DNA of 64,000 nt from JANFXS01 sp022791155 (GTDB lineage Bacteria > Bacillota > Clostridia > Lachnospirales > Anaerotignaceae), in contig CATJUX010000073.1 in the NCBI GenBank assembly GCA_949743895.1, forward strand, positions 23,156 through 87,155. The letters are read 5' to 3'. Below, one piece after another: positions 41,924 to 50,163 of this stretch (position 1 is its first letter; every line of letters starts with the position of its first letter). Made by a program: the position numbers and the translations under genes. Under the pieces are notes generated by a model that worked only from the letters and a program-made list of their open reading frames with translations, made no database searches and was not told where the DNA came from.

Positions 41924-42463
41924 TTATTTTTCATATGGCATTCCAAATAATCTTAACAATTCACGGCCCTCTTCATCGGTGTTGGCTGTTGTAACAAAGA
42001 TTATGTCCATGCCTCTGATTTTGTCAACCTTGTCATATTCAATTTCAGGGAAAATAAGCTGTTCTTTTATGCCCATTGTGTAGTTTCCGCGGCCATCAAA
42101 AGAAGTTGACTTAACTCCTCTGAAGTCGCGCACACGTGGAAGGGCAATGTTTATAAGTCTGTCCACAAACTCATACATTCTGTCACCGCGGAGAGTAACT
42201 TTGCAGCCAATGTTCATGCCTTCACGAAGTTTGAAAGCGGCCACTGATTTTTTGGCTTTTGTTATAATTGGCTTCTGTCCGGAAATTATTGTGAGGTCTT
42301 TAACAGCGCCGTCAAGAACCTTTGCGTTGTCACGTGCCTCGCCAACGCCCATGTTGATAACAACTTTTTCAATTTTGGGCACAGCCATTTTGTTTTTATA
42401 TGAAAACTTTTTAGTCATTGCGTCTACAACTTCTTTTTCATAAAACTCTCTTAATCTGTTCAC
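41924..42463 (-). CDS. rplE: 50S ribosomal protein L5
   Basis: Protein uL5 binds 5S rRNA and contacts P-site tRNA. The 179 residues include VVINMGVGEARDNAK, TGQKP-like SGQKPIITKAKKSVAAFKLREGM and FPEIEYDKVDKIRGMDI. GGAGGC precedes the start. Confidence 0.99.
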   Translation of the reverse strand: MNRLREFYEKEVVDAMTKKFSYKNKMAVPKIEKVVINMGVGEARDNAKVLDGAVKDLTIISGQKPIITKAKKSVAAFKLREGMNIGCKVTLRGDRMYEFVDRLINIALPRVRDFRGVKSTSFDGRGNYTMGIKEQLIFPEIEYDKVDKIRGMDIIFVTTANTDEEGRELLRLFGMPYEK

Positions 42464-42485
42464 TTAACTGCCTCCTTTCTGAAAA

Positions 42486-42797
42486 TTAGTCGATTTTTTC
42501 GCCTGTTTTTTTGGCAATTCTAACTTTCTTTCCGTTCTCAATTTTAACGCCAATTCTTGTTCCTTTGCCGTTAAGCGAATACATAACGTTGGAAGCGTCG
42601 ATGAAAGCCTCTTTTTTGATTATGCCGCCCTGAGGATTTGTCTGGTTGGCTTTTTGATGTTTCGAAACCATGTTAACGCCTTCAACTATAACTTTGTTTT
42701 TCTTTCTGTCAACAACAAGAATTTTGCCTTCTTTGCCTTTGTCTTTGCCGGCAATCACAACAACTTTGTCGCCGCTTTTCAATCTTGTACTTGGCAC
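42486..42797 (-). CDS. rplX: 50S ribosomal protein L24
   Basis: Protein uL24 is an assembly initiator. From GTG 42797 it has 103 residues with the KOW sequence LKSGDKVVVIAGKDKGKEGKI near the N-terminus. A second GTG three codons earlier lies inside the spacing of GGAGG, so GTG 42797 (8 bases after it) is preferred. Confidence 0.97.
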   Translation of the reverse strand: MPSTRLKSGDKVVVIAGKDKGKEGKILVVDRKKNKVIVEGVNMVSKHQKANQTNPQGGIIKKEAFIDASNVMYSLNGKGTRIGVKIENGKKVRIAKKTGEKID

Positions 42798-42813
42798 CTG
42801 ACACACCTCCTAA

Positions 42814-43182
42814 TTATAATACTTCAGGAGCAAGAGACAATATTTTCATAAACTGTTTTTCTCTCAATTCCCTTGCAACTGGTCCAAATATACGAGTCCC
42901 CTTAGGGTTTTTGTCTTCTTTGATTATGACAGCTGCATTGTCATCGAATCTGATGTATGAACCGTCTGGTCTTCCAACTGGCTTAACTGTTCTAACAACA
43001 ACAGCTTTAACAACATCGCCTTTTTTAACAACACCGCCTGGTGTTGCTTCTTTGACAGCGGCAACTATAACATCACCAACGCCCGCATATCTTCTCGTCG
43101 AGCCCCCTAAAACTCTAATGCAGAGAAGTTCTTTAGCGCCTGAATTGTCTGCAACTTTCAATCTGGTTTCCTGCTGAACCAT
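42814..43182 (-). CDS. rplN: 50S ribosomal protein L14
   Basis: Protein uL14 sits at the subunit interface and is the docking point of RsfS. The 122 residues start MVQQETRLKVADNSGAKELLCIRVLGG and end FMKILSLAPEVL. Confidence 0.99.
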   Translation of the reverse strand: MVQQETRLKVADNSGAKELLCIRVLGGSTRRYAGVGDVIVAAVKEATPGGVVKKGDVVKAVVVRTVKPVGRPDGSYIRFDDNAAVIIKEDKNPKGTRIFGPVARELREKQFMKILSLAPEVL

Positions 43183-43206
43183 ATAAATCCTCCTCCCGCA
43201 ACAGAA

Positions 43207-43464
43207 TTATTTAGCTTTTTCTACGATTGAAACAAGGCGCCATCTTTTGTCTTTTGAAAGTGGCCTTGTTTCCATAACTTTAACTCTGTCGCCTATGTGG
43301 CATTCATTGTTTTCGTCATGGGCTTTAAGTTTGTAAGTTCTGTTAACGATTTTTCCATAAAGTGGGTGTTTAACTTTATCTTCAACAGCAACAACTATGG
43401 TTTTGTCCATTTTGTCGCTGACTACTCTGCCTATTCTTGTTTTGCGAAGGTTCCTTTCCTGCAC
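43207..43464 (-). CDS. rpsQ: 30S ribosomal protein S17
   Basis: Protein uS17 is an OB-fold 16S-binding protein. The 85 residues start with GTG 43464 (MQERNLRKTRIGRVVSDKMDKTIVV) behind GGAGGCAATAC, and hold IGDRVKVMETRPLSKDKRWRLV. Confidence 0.99.
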   Translation of the reverse strand: MQERNLRKTRIGRVVSDKMDKTIVVAVEDKVKHPLYGKIVNRTYKLKAHDENNECHIGDRVKVMETRPLSKDKRWRLVSIVEKAK

Positions 43465-43486
43465 TCGTATTGCCTCCTCTCACATG

Positions 43487-43702
43487 TTATTGAGCCGCTT
43501 TTTTGTTTTGAGTAATCACAGTTTGAATACGTGCGATATTCTTGCGAACCTCACTTATTCTTGCTGTATTGTCCAACTGATTTGTAGCGTTCTGGAATCT
43601 AAGGTTGAACAATTCTTTTTTAGCAGAAACAAGTTCTTTGTTTAACTCGTCAATTGATTTTTTCTTCAAGCCATCAACATAAGTTTTAGTTTTCAACGCC
43701 AT
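43487..43702 (-). CDS. rpmC: 50S ribosomal protein L29
   Basis: Protein uL29 is at the tunnel exit. From ATG 43702 it has 71 residues (MALKTKTYVDGL, then KELFNLRFQNATNQLDNTARI). Start and ribosome binding site lie inside the last 17 bases of rplP, so the two genes overlap. Confidence 0.98.
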   Translation of the reverse strand: MALKTKTYVDGLKKKSIDELNKELVSAKKELFNLRFQNATNQLDNTARISEVRKNIARIQTVITQNKKAAQ

Positions 43703-44132
43703 CACCTTCCATTTCCGCCTGTTGCTCGCTGCGCGAAACAATTTTACATTTAATAGGCAACTTGTGGATAGCAAGACGCAATGCTTCCCTTGCTATTTCT
43801 TCAGAAACTCCGCCAAGCTCAAACATAACGCGGCCGGGCTTAACAACTGCAACCCAATATTCAGGCGAGCCTTTACCACTACCCATACGGGTTTCAGCCG
43901 GTTTTGCTGTGATTGGTTTGTCTGGGAAAATTTTGATCCAAACCTTGCCGCCACGTTTGATATATCTTGTCATAGCGATACGGGCAGCTTCTATTTGATT
44001 TGATGTAATCCAGCTCGGCTCAAGCGCCTGAATGCCGAAATCGCCATATGTCACGGTGTTTCCTCTCATGGCTTTTCCTTTGAGCCTTCCTCTGAACTGT
44101 TTACGCCTTTTAACTCTCTTTGGCATTAACAT
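43686..44132 (-). CDS. rplP: 50S ribosomal protein L16
   Basis: Protein uL16 organises the A-site tRNA region. The 148 residues begin MLMPKRVKRRKQFRGRLKGKA and contain KPAETRMGSGKGSPEYWVAVVKPGRVMFE. It follows rpsC by two bases and overlaps rpmC. Confidence 0.99.
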   Translation of the reverse strand: MLMPKRVKRRKQFRGRLKGKAMRGNTVTYGDFGIQALEPSWITSNQIEAARIAMTRYIKRGGKVWIKIFPDKPITAKPAETRMGSGKGSPEYWVAVVKPGRVMFELGGVSEEIAREALRLAIHKLPIKCKIVSRSEQQAEMEGDGVEN

Positions 44133-44134
44133 AA

Positions 44135-44794
44135 TTACTTAGCGCCTCCTTCCTTTTTTGCCGCTTTTACAGGAAGAACCTCTCCTTTATAAATCCAAAC
44201 TTTAACTCCAATTTTTCCATATGTTGTGTCAGCTTCAGCAAAGCCATAGTCAATGTCAGCACGCAAAGTTTGAAGAGGTATTGTGCCATCGTGATAGCTT
44301 TCTGTTCTTGCCATGTCTGCGCCGCCCAAACGGCCCGAACATGCTGTTTTGATTCCTTTGGCGCCAAACTTCATTGTTCTTCCCATGGCCTGTTTCATGG
44401 CACGGCGGAATGTGACACGGCTTTCAAGCTGTGCCGCAATGTTTTCTGCAACCAATGTGGCATCAAGTTCTGGTCTTTTGATTTCTTCAATGTTCACAGC
44501 CACTTTGTGGTTTGTCATTTTTTGAATTTCATTCTTCAATTCTTCAATGGCAGCGCCGTTGCGGCCAATCACAATGCCTGGTTTGGCTGTGTAAACTGAA
44601 ATTTTAATTTTGTCTGATGTTCTTTCAATCAATATTTTTGAAACACCTGAAGCGAATAATTTCTTTTTGATGAATTTTCTTATATTAACGTCTTCTACAA
44701 GGTAATTGGCAAAATCCTTTTCGGCGTACCACTTTGTGTCCCAGTCTTTGATGATGCCAACCCTCAAGCCGTGTGGATTAACTTTCTGTCCCAT
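44135..44794 (-). CDS. rpsC: 30S ribosomal protein S3
   Basis: Protein uS3 lines the mRNA entry channel. The 219 residues start MGQKVNPHGLRVGIIKDWDTKWYA, have the KH-domain loop VIGRNGAAIEELKNEI and the domain with GRLGGADMARTE. Confidence 0.99.
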   Translation of the reverse strand: MGQKVNPHGLRVGIIKDWDTKWYAEKDFANYLVEDVNIRKFIKKKLFASGVSKILIERTSDKIKISVYTAKPGIVIGRNGAAIEELKNEIQKMTNHKVAVNIEEIKRPELDATLVAENIAAQLESRVTFRRAMKQAMGRTMKFGAKGIKTACSGRLGGADMARTESYHDGTIPLQTLRADIDYGFAEADTTYGKIGVKVWIYKGEVLPVKAAKKEGGAK

Positions 44795-44805
44795 TGTTTA
44801 CCTCC

Positions 44806-45195
44806 TTATCTCTCATTGAGGATGATGGATATATGACTTGATCTTTTAAGAATTCTGTATGCCCTTCCCTGCGCTCTTGGCTGAATTCTTTTCATTGTGG
44901 GGCCCTGTCCCGCAATTGCTTCTTCAACATATAACTTGCTTACGTCCATACCCAAATTGTTTTCAGCATTTGCTACAGCTGATTTCAAAACCTTGCCAAT
45001 TATCTCAGCCGCGATTCGCGGATTATATTTAAGAAGTGCCGCTGCTGTTGCAACGTCTTTCCCTTTGATCTGGTCTAAAACGATTTTGGCTTTAGAAGCG
45101 GGAATTCCAACAAACTTTGCTGTTGCCTGCGGTCTTTTGTCTTTGTTTTCAGCGTTTCTGTTTTTCTTTATCTGGCTTCTGTGACCCTTTGCCAT
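44806..45195 (-). CDS. rplV: 50S ribosomal protein L22
   Basis: Protein uL22 has a loop in the exit tunnel. From ATG 45195 it has 129 residues, ending PTMKRIQPRAQGRAYRILKRSSHISIIL. TTG 45201 is closer to GGAGG and is an alternative start adding two residues. Confidence 0.98.
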   Translation of the reverse strand: MAKGHRSQIKKNRNAENKDKRPQATAKFVGIPASKAKIVLDQIKGKDVATAAALLKYNPRIAAEIIGKVLKSAVANAENNLGMDVSKLYVEEAIAGQGPTMKRIQPRAQGRAYRILKRSSHISIILNER

Positions 45196-45222
45196 GGCCA
45201 ATCAAACCTCCTTCCAAAAAAA

Positions 45223-45507
45223 TTATCTAACTTTGGATTTTTTCTCTGCGTCTTTGCCGTGTCCTCTGTATGTTCTTGTTAAGGCGAACTCGCCAAGCTT
45301 GTGGCCAACCATATCTTCTGTGATATATACAGGAACATGCTTTCTTCCGTCATGGACAGCAATCGTGTGGCCAATCATGTCAGGAAATATTGTTGAACGG
45401 CGCGACCATGTTTTTATAACAGTCTTTTCGCCCGAAGCATTCAAAGCGTCAATCTTCTTTAAAAGGTGTTCGTCAGCGAAAGGCCCCTTTTTCAGTGATC
45501 TGCTCAT
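45223..45507 (-). CDS. rpsS: 30S ribosomal protein S19
   Basis: Protein uS19 lies in the head near uS13. The 94 residues begin MSRSLKKGPFADEHLLKKI and hold WSRRSTIFPDMIGHTIAVHDGRKHVPVYIT. Confidence 0.99.
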   Translation of the reverse strand: MSRSLKKGPFADEHLLKKIDALNASGEKTVIKTWSRRSTIFPDMIGHTIAVHDGRKHVPVYITEDMVGHKLGEFALTRTYRGHGKDAEKKSKVR

Positions 45508-45549
45508 TAATTAATCCTCCTTCATAACCAATAGTAACAAGTAAATTCA

Positions 45550-46377
45550 TCAGTCTCTGCCGTGGATAATATACTTGTTTGAAGCTTTGTGTTTCTTTCT
45601 TGTCTTATATCCAAGTGCTGGTTTGCCCCATGGAGTCATAGGTGAAGGACGTCCGATAGGCGCTCTTCCCTCGCCGCCGCCGTGAGGATGGTCGTTAGGG
45701 TTCATAACAGAGCCGCGGACTGTAGGTCTTATTCCCATGTGGCGTTTACGTCCATCCTTACCAACTTTAACAAGTTCGTGATCAAGGTTTCCAACCTGGC
45801 CAATTGTGGCACGGCAATCAATTGGAAGAAGCCTCATTTCGCCTGAAGGAAGTTTAACTGTGGCATATTTTCCTTCTTTGGCCATAAGTTGAGCAACGTT
45901 TCCGGCGGAACGCACAAGCTGGCCGCCTTTGCCCGGTTTCATTTCAATGTTGTGAATGCTTGCGCCAACAGGAATCAGGCGCATGGGGAGTGCGTTTCCT
46001 GTGCGCACTTCAGCCTGCTCACCGTTCATGATTGTGTCGCCAACGCTGAGTCCGGCTGGAGCCAATATATAGCTTTTAACGCCGTCAGCATAGCAGATGA
46101 GCGCAATGTTGGCTGTTCTGTTTGGATCATATTCAATGGCTGTAACCTTTGCCGGTATGTTGTCTTTGTTTCTCTTGAAGTCAATTATTCTATATTTAAT
46201 CTTAGCGCCGCCGCCTCTGTGACGCACTGTAAGCTTGCCCTGATTATTTCTTCCTGAATTTTTCTTAATATGAACAACTAAGGATTTTTCAGGAGTTGAT
46301 TTTGTGATTTCCTCAAATGTAGACACACTCATGTGTCTTCTGGAAGGTGTATAAGGCTTATATCTTTTAATGCCCAT
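45550..46377 (-). CDS. rplB: 50S ribosomal protein L2
   Basis: Protein uL2 is at the heart of subunit joining and peptidyl transfer. From ATG 46377 it has 275 residues: MGIKRYKPYTPSRRHMSVS at the start and the highly conserved RPTVRGSVMNPNDHPHGGGEGRAPIG with the catalytic-centre His. GGAGTGG lies upstream. Confidence 0.99.
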   Translation of the reverse strand: MGIKRYKPYTPSRRHMSVSTFEEITKSTPEKSLVVHIKKNSGRNNQGKLTVRHRGGGAKIKYRIIDFKRNKDNIPAKVTAIEYDPNRTANIALICYADGVKSYILAPAGLSVGDTIMNGEQAEVRTGNALPMRLIPVGASIHNIEMKPGKGGQLVRSAGNVAQLMAKEGKYATVKLPSGEMRLLPIDCRATIGQVGNLDHELVKVGKDGRKRHMGIRPTVRGSVMNPNDHPHGGGEGRAPIGRPSPMTPWGKPALGYKTRKKHKASNKYIIHGRD

Positions 46378-46453
46378 CTTCTCCACTCCTTTCAATAACT
46401 GTCAATGGTTACACGTTTCCGCGCGGTTCCTATGTGTGCAGCAAGACACGGTT

Positions 46454-46753
46454 TCACATGCCTTGGAAAATTTCAATGTCTTTGCTCTCTGCTGTAAGTT
46501 TGACAATTGCTTTCTTTTTGGCTGCTGTTTTGCCCCATATGTTGCCGCGTCTTTTAGGCTTTCCGGAATAGTTCATTGTGTTCACTGACGCAACTTTTGT
46601 GCCTTCAAACATCTTTTCAACAGCTTCTTTAATCTGTGTTTTAGTTGCCTTTGGATGAACAAAGAAAGTGTATTTTTTGTCTTCCAGAATGGCCATGCTG
46701 GCCTCTGTTATAACAGGTTTGAGTATAATGTCGTAATATTTCAAGTCTGCCAT
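46454..46753 (-). CDS. rplW: 50S ribosomal protein L23
   Basis: Protein uL23 is the dock for trigger factor and SRP. The 99 residues start MADLKYYDIILKPVITEASM and contain FVHPKATKTQIKEAVEKMF. Start overlaps the rplD stop as TAATG. Confidence 0.99.
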   Translation of the reverse strand: MADLKYYDIILKPVITEASMAILEDKKYTFFVHPKATKTQIKEAVEKMFEGTKVASVNTMNYSGKPKRRGNIWGKTAAKKKAIVKLTAESKDIEIFQGM

Positions 46754-47373
46754 TATGCGTACACCTCCTCGATTTTCGCAACGGCATCTTTAGTTAAAAC
46801 TAAAGTGTTGTATTTCAGTAAATCGTAAACATTTATAGTGTTAACGGCCGCTGTTTTAACATGTGGAATGTTTCTTGCCGAAAGCATGGCGTTTTTGTTG
46901 CTTCCGTCCATAACTATAAGCGCGTTCTGCACTTTTATGTTGTTAAGAACTTTAACCATTTCTTTTGTTTTGATCTCGGCCAGTGTAATGTCCTCAAGAA
47001 CAATTATTTTTTCTTCCGCAACTTTTGTGGAAAGAGCGGATTTGAGAGCGAGTCTTTTGAATTTTTTGTTAAGCTTGAAAGAATAGTCTCTTGGCTTTGG
47101 AGCAAAAACAACGCCGCCGCCTGTCCATTGAGGAGAACGTGTTGAGCCTTGTCTTGCATGGCCTGTGCCTTTTTGTCTCCATGGTTTTCTTCCGCCGCCT
47201 CTGACTTCAGCGCGTGTTTTGGCGCTTTGAGTGCCCTGTCTCTGATTTGCAAGATATTGAACAACAGCCATGTGCATGGCGTGTTCACTAACTTCTATGC
47301 CAAAAATACCGTCGTTGAGGTCAATTGTGCCAACCTCAGCTCCGCTCATGTTGTATACTTTAACGTTTGCCAT
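46753..47373 (-). CDS. rplD: 50S ribosomal protein L4
   Basis: Protein uL4 has a tunnel loop and in gamma-proteobacteria represses the S10 operon. The 206 residues show TQSAKTRAEVRGGGRKPWRQKGTGHARQGSTRSPQWTGGG-type loop in separate blocks (RGGGRKPWRQKGTG, RQGSTRSPQW) and a globular C-terminal part. Confidence 0.99.
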   Translation of the reverse strand: MANVKVYNMSGAEVGTIDLNDGIFGIEVSEHAMHMAVVQYLANQRQGTQSAKTRAEVRGGGRKPWRQKGTGHARQGSTRSPQWTGGGVVFAPKPRDYSFKLNKKFKRLALKSALSTKVAEEKIIVLEDITLAEIKTKEMVKVLNNIKVQNALIVMDGSNKNAMLSARNIPHVKTAAVNTINVYDLLKYNTLVLTKDAVAKIEEVYA

Positions 47374-47400
47374 GTGTAATCCTCCTTTCGTAAAGTTTTA

Positions 47401-48030
47401 TCAAGCCTTAACGCTGTCTTTTATAGTCAGCACTGCGTTTTTGGCGCCTGGAACAGCGCCTTTAACCAATATAAGGTTCTTTTCTGCATCAACGCTCACA
47501 ACCTCAAGGTTCTGAACTGTCACAGAAACATTTCCCATGTGCCCAGGCATTTTTTTGCCTTTTTTAACACGGCCCGGTGTTGTGCCTGATGAAAGTGAGC
47601 CAAGGCCCCTGTGATATTTGGAACCGTGAGCCATTGGGCCTCTGTGCTGGCCATGTCTTTTAATGGCGCCTTGATAACCTTTACCCTTTGACGTTCCGCT
47701 GACGTCAATTTTGTCGCCGGCGGCGAATATGTCGGCTTTAATTTCAGCGCCAACTTCATAGCTTTCGGCGTCTTCAAGCCTAAATTCCTTCAAAACTCTT
47801 TTGATTGACACTCCGGCTTTATCAAAATGTCCTTTTTCCGGCTTGTTGGAAAGCTTTTCTCTTTTTTCTCCAAATCCAAGCTGAAGGGCTGAATATCCGT
47901 CGTTTTCAACTGTTTTTTTCTGAACCACAACACAGGGCCCTGCTTCAAGAACCGTGACAGGAACAAGATTGCCTGTTTCCGAAAAAACCTGTGTCATGCC
48001 AATTTTTTTAGCTATAATAGCTTTTTTCAT
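47401..48030 (-). CDS. rplC: 50S ribosomal protein L3
   Basis: Protein uL3 initiates large-subunit assembly. From ATG 48030 it has 209 residues: MKKAIIAKKIGMTQVFSETG, then GKGYQGAIKRHGQHRGPMAHGS and PGRVKKGKKMPGHMG. GGAGGTGG lies upstream, after a hairpin at 48062-48083. Confidence 0.99.
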   Translation of the reverse strand: MKKAIIAKKIGMTQVFSETGNLVPVTVLEAGPCVVVQKKTVENDGYSALQLGFGEKREKLSNKPEKGHFDKAGVSIKRVLKEFRLEDAESYEVGAEIKADIFAAGDKIDVSGTSKGKGYQGAIKRHGQHRGPMAHGSKYHRGLGSLSSGTTPGRVKKGKKMPGHMGNVSVTVQNLEVVSVDAEKNLILVKGAVPGAKNAVLTIKDSVKA

Positions 48031-48061
48031 GCTTAGTTCCACCTCCTGATTTTCTACAGCG

Positions 48062-48083
48062 GATTGCCAAACATATGGCAATC
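48062..48083 (-). promoter_or_regulatory. Hairpin between rpsJ and rplC
   Basis: GATTGCCA and TGGCAATC form a perfect 8-bp stem with a 6-base loop, 32 bases before the rplC start. The gap between rpsJ and rplC is 133 bases, long for this operon, and also holds a GC-rich stem near 48140. Possible translation or mRNA-stability element. Confidence 0.5.
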
Positions 48084-48163
48084 ATAATAGTTTAATATAA
48101 GCACTTGCGTTTGTTACTTATATAAACTGCGTTTTGGGCCGTTCCGCCTTTGCGGCGCCCGCC

Positions 48164-48478
48164 TTACTGCATAATTTTTAATGTGATGTCAACTCCTGCC
48201 GGAAGATCAAGCCTTGTGATGGCGTCAACCGTTTTCGGCGTAGGCATTAAAATATCAATCAGTCTTTTGTGAGTTCTCATTTCGAACTGTTCTCTGGAGT
48301 CTTTGTATTTGTGAACGGCTCTGATGATTGTAACAACTTCCTTTTTGGTTGGAAGTGGGATTGGGCCGCTGATCTGGGCTCCTGTTTTCTTTGCTGTTTC
48401 AATGAGCTGTGCTGCGCTCTGATCGATCAGTTTGTGATCGTATGCCTTAAGACTGATTCTGATTTTTTGGGTTGCCAT
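48164..48478 (-). CDS. rpsJ: 30S ribosomal protein S10
   Basis: Protein uS10 is also NusE, the transcription antitermination partner of NusG and NusB. From ATG 48478 it has 104 residues: MATQKIRISLKAYDHKLIDQ, then GPIPLPTKKEVVTI and HKRLIDILMPTPKTVDA. AGGAGGGG lies upstream. It is the first gene of the S10-spc-alpha run. Confidence 0.99.
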   Translation of the reverse strand: MATQKIRISLKAYDHKLIDQSAAQLIETAKKTGAQISGPIPLPTKKEVVTIIRAVHKYKDSREQFEMRTHKRLIDILMPTPKTVDAITRLDLPAGVDITLKIMQ

Positions 48479-48715
48479 AATAAAAAAGTCCCCTCCTTTT
48501 CGTACTTTTGTTTCAGCACGACAAGTGGCGACTGCACACACATCCGTGTGTATCCTTGTTTTCAAAGACACACAAGAACTACTTTGATGTAATTCTTTTA
48601 TTGACGTATTTAGTACAGTGACCTTGTCGCCCGGTTTCTTGAACTGGACATCGCTCCGCGGAAAACTCTCAGCTTGTGAGACAACCTCCGTTTCATTGCT
48701 CTATGTCACAACAGA
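48479..48715 (-). promoter_or_regulatory. Long leader of the S10 operon with alternative stems and a short frame
   Basis: The transcript leader is about 235 bases. Near its 3' end lie GTGTGT (48568-48573), ACACAC (48546-48551) and GTGTGT (48536-48541) in transcript order: the middle block can pair with either neighbour but not both, a switch-like layout. Further upstream is a 28-codon frame opening MKRRLSHKLRVFRGAM (ATG near 48691) without a clear ribosome binding site. Control mechanism is unknown. Confidence 0.5.
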
Positions 48716-48719
48716 AATC

Positions 48720-48748
48720 ATTATACAATAAGTCAACAAATTTATCAA
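48720..48748 (-). promoter_or_regulatory. Promoter of the S10 operon
   Basis: On the minus strand TTGATA, 17 bases, TATAAT, about 240 bases before rpsJ. Confidence 0.75.
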
Positions 48749-48937
48749 GTAATTTTTTTCATAAAATCCAATAATTTTTCTTAAAAAACCAACTAAAATT
48801 TAGTGTAACACAGCTGTTTTTTTATACAAAATCACATTTCAATGTAAATATAACCATTTTTAAGCAATTTATACGCAAAATATATATTGTGTCTTTTGTT
48901 AACATTGCCATTTGACGGTTCAAAAAGCATGAAAACA

Positions 48938-48956
48938 GCGGCAAATTTTCTGCCGC
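48938..48956 (-). terminator. Terminator of deoC-AKR-AKR
   Basis: GCGGCA and TGCCGC pair around a 7-base loop, 17 bases after the stop of the last reductase; TGTTTTCATGCTTTTTG follows on the minus strand. It separates this unit from the S10 promoter. Confidence 0.65.
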
Positions 48957-48972
48957 CATTTTCATTCAGCTT

Positions 48973-50115
48973 TCAAAAAGCCCATTCTTTTGATATTCTT
49001 CTTAAAATCATGGGTATGTTCAGCCCCTGTGGGCACATTTCAATGCATCGGCCACAATTCACACAAAGGGTTGACCTTCTGTTGTCAAACATGCTTCTGT
49101 TGAAAAACTTTTTTGTTTCATCAATGCTTCCATACATATGCCCAATGTTATAGCAGTCCATATTTGCCGGAATGTCAACTCCTTTGGGACATGGCATGCA
49201 ATAGTTGCAGCCTGTGCATGGTATCTTTATTTTTCTTCTCAGTTCTTTTTTAACTTCTTTATAGATTGAAAGCTCATGCCAATCCAAACTTTCGGGCAAA
49301 TATTTCTCGGCAGTGTCAACATTTTCGTCAACCTGATGAAGCTCATTCATGCCGCTCAACACGCATGATATTTCAGGCATGTTCAAAAGGAATGATAGCC
49401 CCCTTTCAGCAAGTGTTGTCATCATGTGGCTTTTGTCCCATATTTCTTGAACGCTTTTGGGCGGTTTTTTAACAAGCTGTCCACCTTTAAGCGGTTCCAT
49501 GGCCAAAACGCCCATTCCCTTTTCGGCGGCAAGCTTCATTCCTCTTTCGCCCGCCTGACAGTTCATGTCCATATAATTCAGCTGAAGGAGACAAAATTCC
49601 CACGGATATGAATTCACAATTTCTTCAAAAGTTTCATACTTATCATGGAACGAAAAACCTATGTGTTTTATCTTCCCCATTTCCTTCAGTCTTTCAAGAA
49701 GCTTTAGAACGCCAATTTTTTTTGCCTTTTCCCACGAATTTTTGTTGAGGGAATGCAGAAAATATAAGTCAAAATATCCGCAATCAACCTTTCTGAGCTG
49801 TTTATGAAAAAAATATTCGCATTGTTCATATGTATCGCCGCACAGCCACAGAGGCATTTTGTCGCCAACATAAACCTTTTGACGATATTCACCCTCAAGC
49901 GCCTTTTTTATAACAGTTTCGGCATTTCCGCCATGATAGTTAAATGCTGTGTCTATATAGTTGACGCCTCTGTCTATGGCGCGTCGTATGACAGAAATTG
50001 CCTTTTCTGTGTCAATCTGTTCAACGTTGTCACCCACTATAGGAAGGCGCACAGTCCCCATTCCAAGAGCTGAAATTTCAATGCCTGTGTTCCCCAATTT
50101 TCTATATTGCACCAA
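48973..50115 (-). CDS. Aldo/keto reductase with C-terminal ferredoxin domain (paralogue 1)
   Basis: Residues 1-270 are an aldo/keto reductase barrel: Asp and Tyr in YIDTAFNYH, Lys in VYVGDKM and His in YFLHSL form the usual catalytic set, so an NAD(P)H-linked carbonyl reduction is expected. Residues 290-380 hold two 4Fe-4S motifs (CTGCNYCMPCPKG and CVNCGRCIEMCP). Such clostridial hybrids may pass electrons between NAD(P)H and ferredoxin. It is clearly a duplicate of the gene at 50164. Substrate unknown. Confidence 0.93.
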   Translation of the reverse strand: MVQYRKLGNTGIEISALGMGTVRLPIVGDNVEQIDTEKAISVIRRAIDRGVNYIDTAFNYHGGNAETVIKKALEGEYRQKVYVGDKMPLWLCGDTYEQCEYFFHKQLRKVDCGYFDLYFLHSLNKNSWEKAKKIGVLKLLERLKEMGKIKHIGFSFHDKYETFEEIVNSYPWEFCLLQLNYMDMNCQAGERGMKLAAEKGMGVLAMEPLKGGQLVKKPPKSVQEIWDKSHMMTTLAERGLSFLLNMPEISCVLSGMNELHQVDENVDTAEKYLPESLDWHELSIYKEVKKELRRKIKIPCTGCNYCMPCPKGVDIPANMDCYNIGHMYGSIDETKKFFNRSMFDNRRSTLCVNCGRCIEMCPQGLNIPMILRRISKEWAF

Positions 50116-50163
50116 ACCGCTCCTTCTCTAAAAACTTTGCAAGTCAATTGATGCCGCCGTTCC

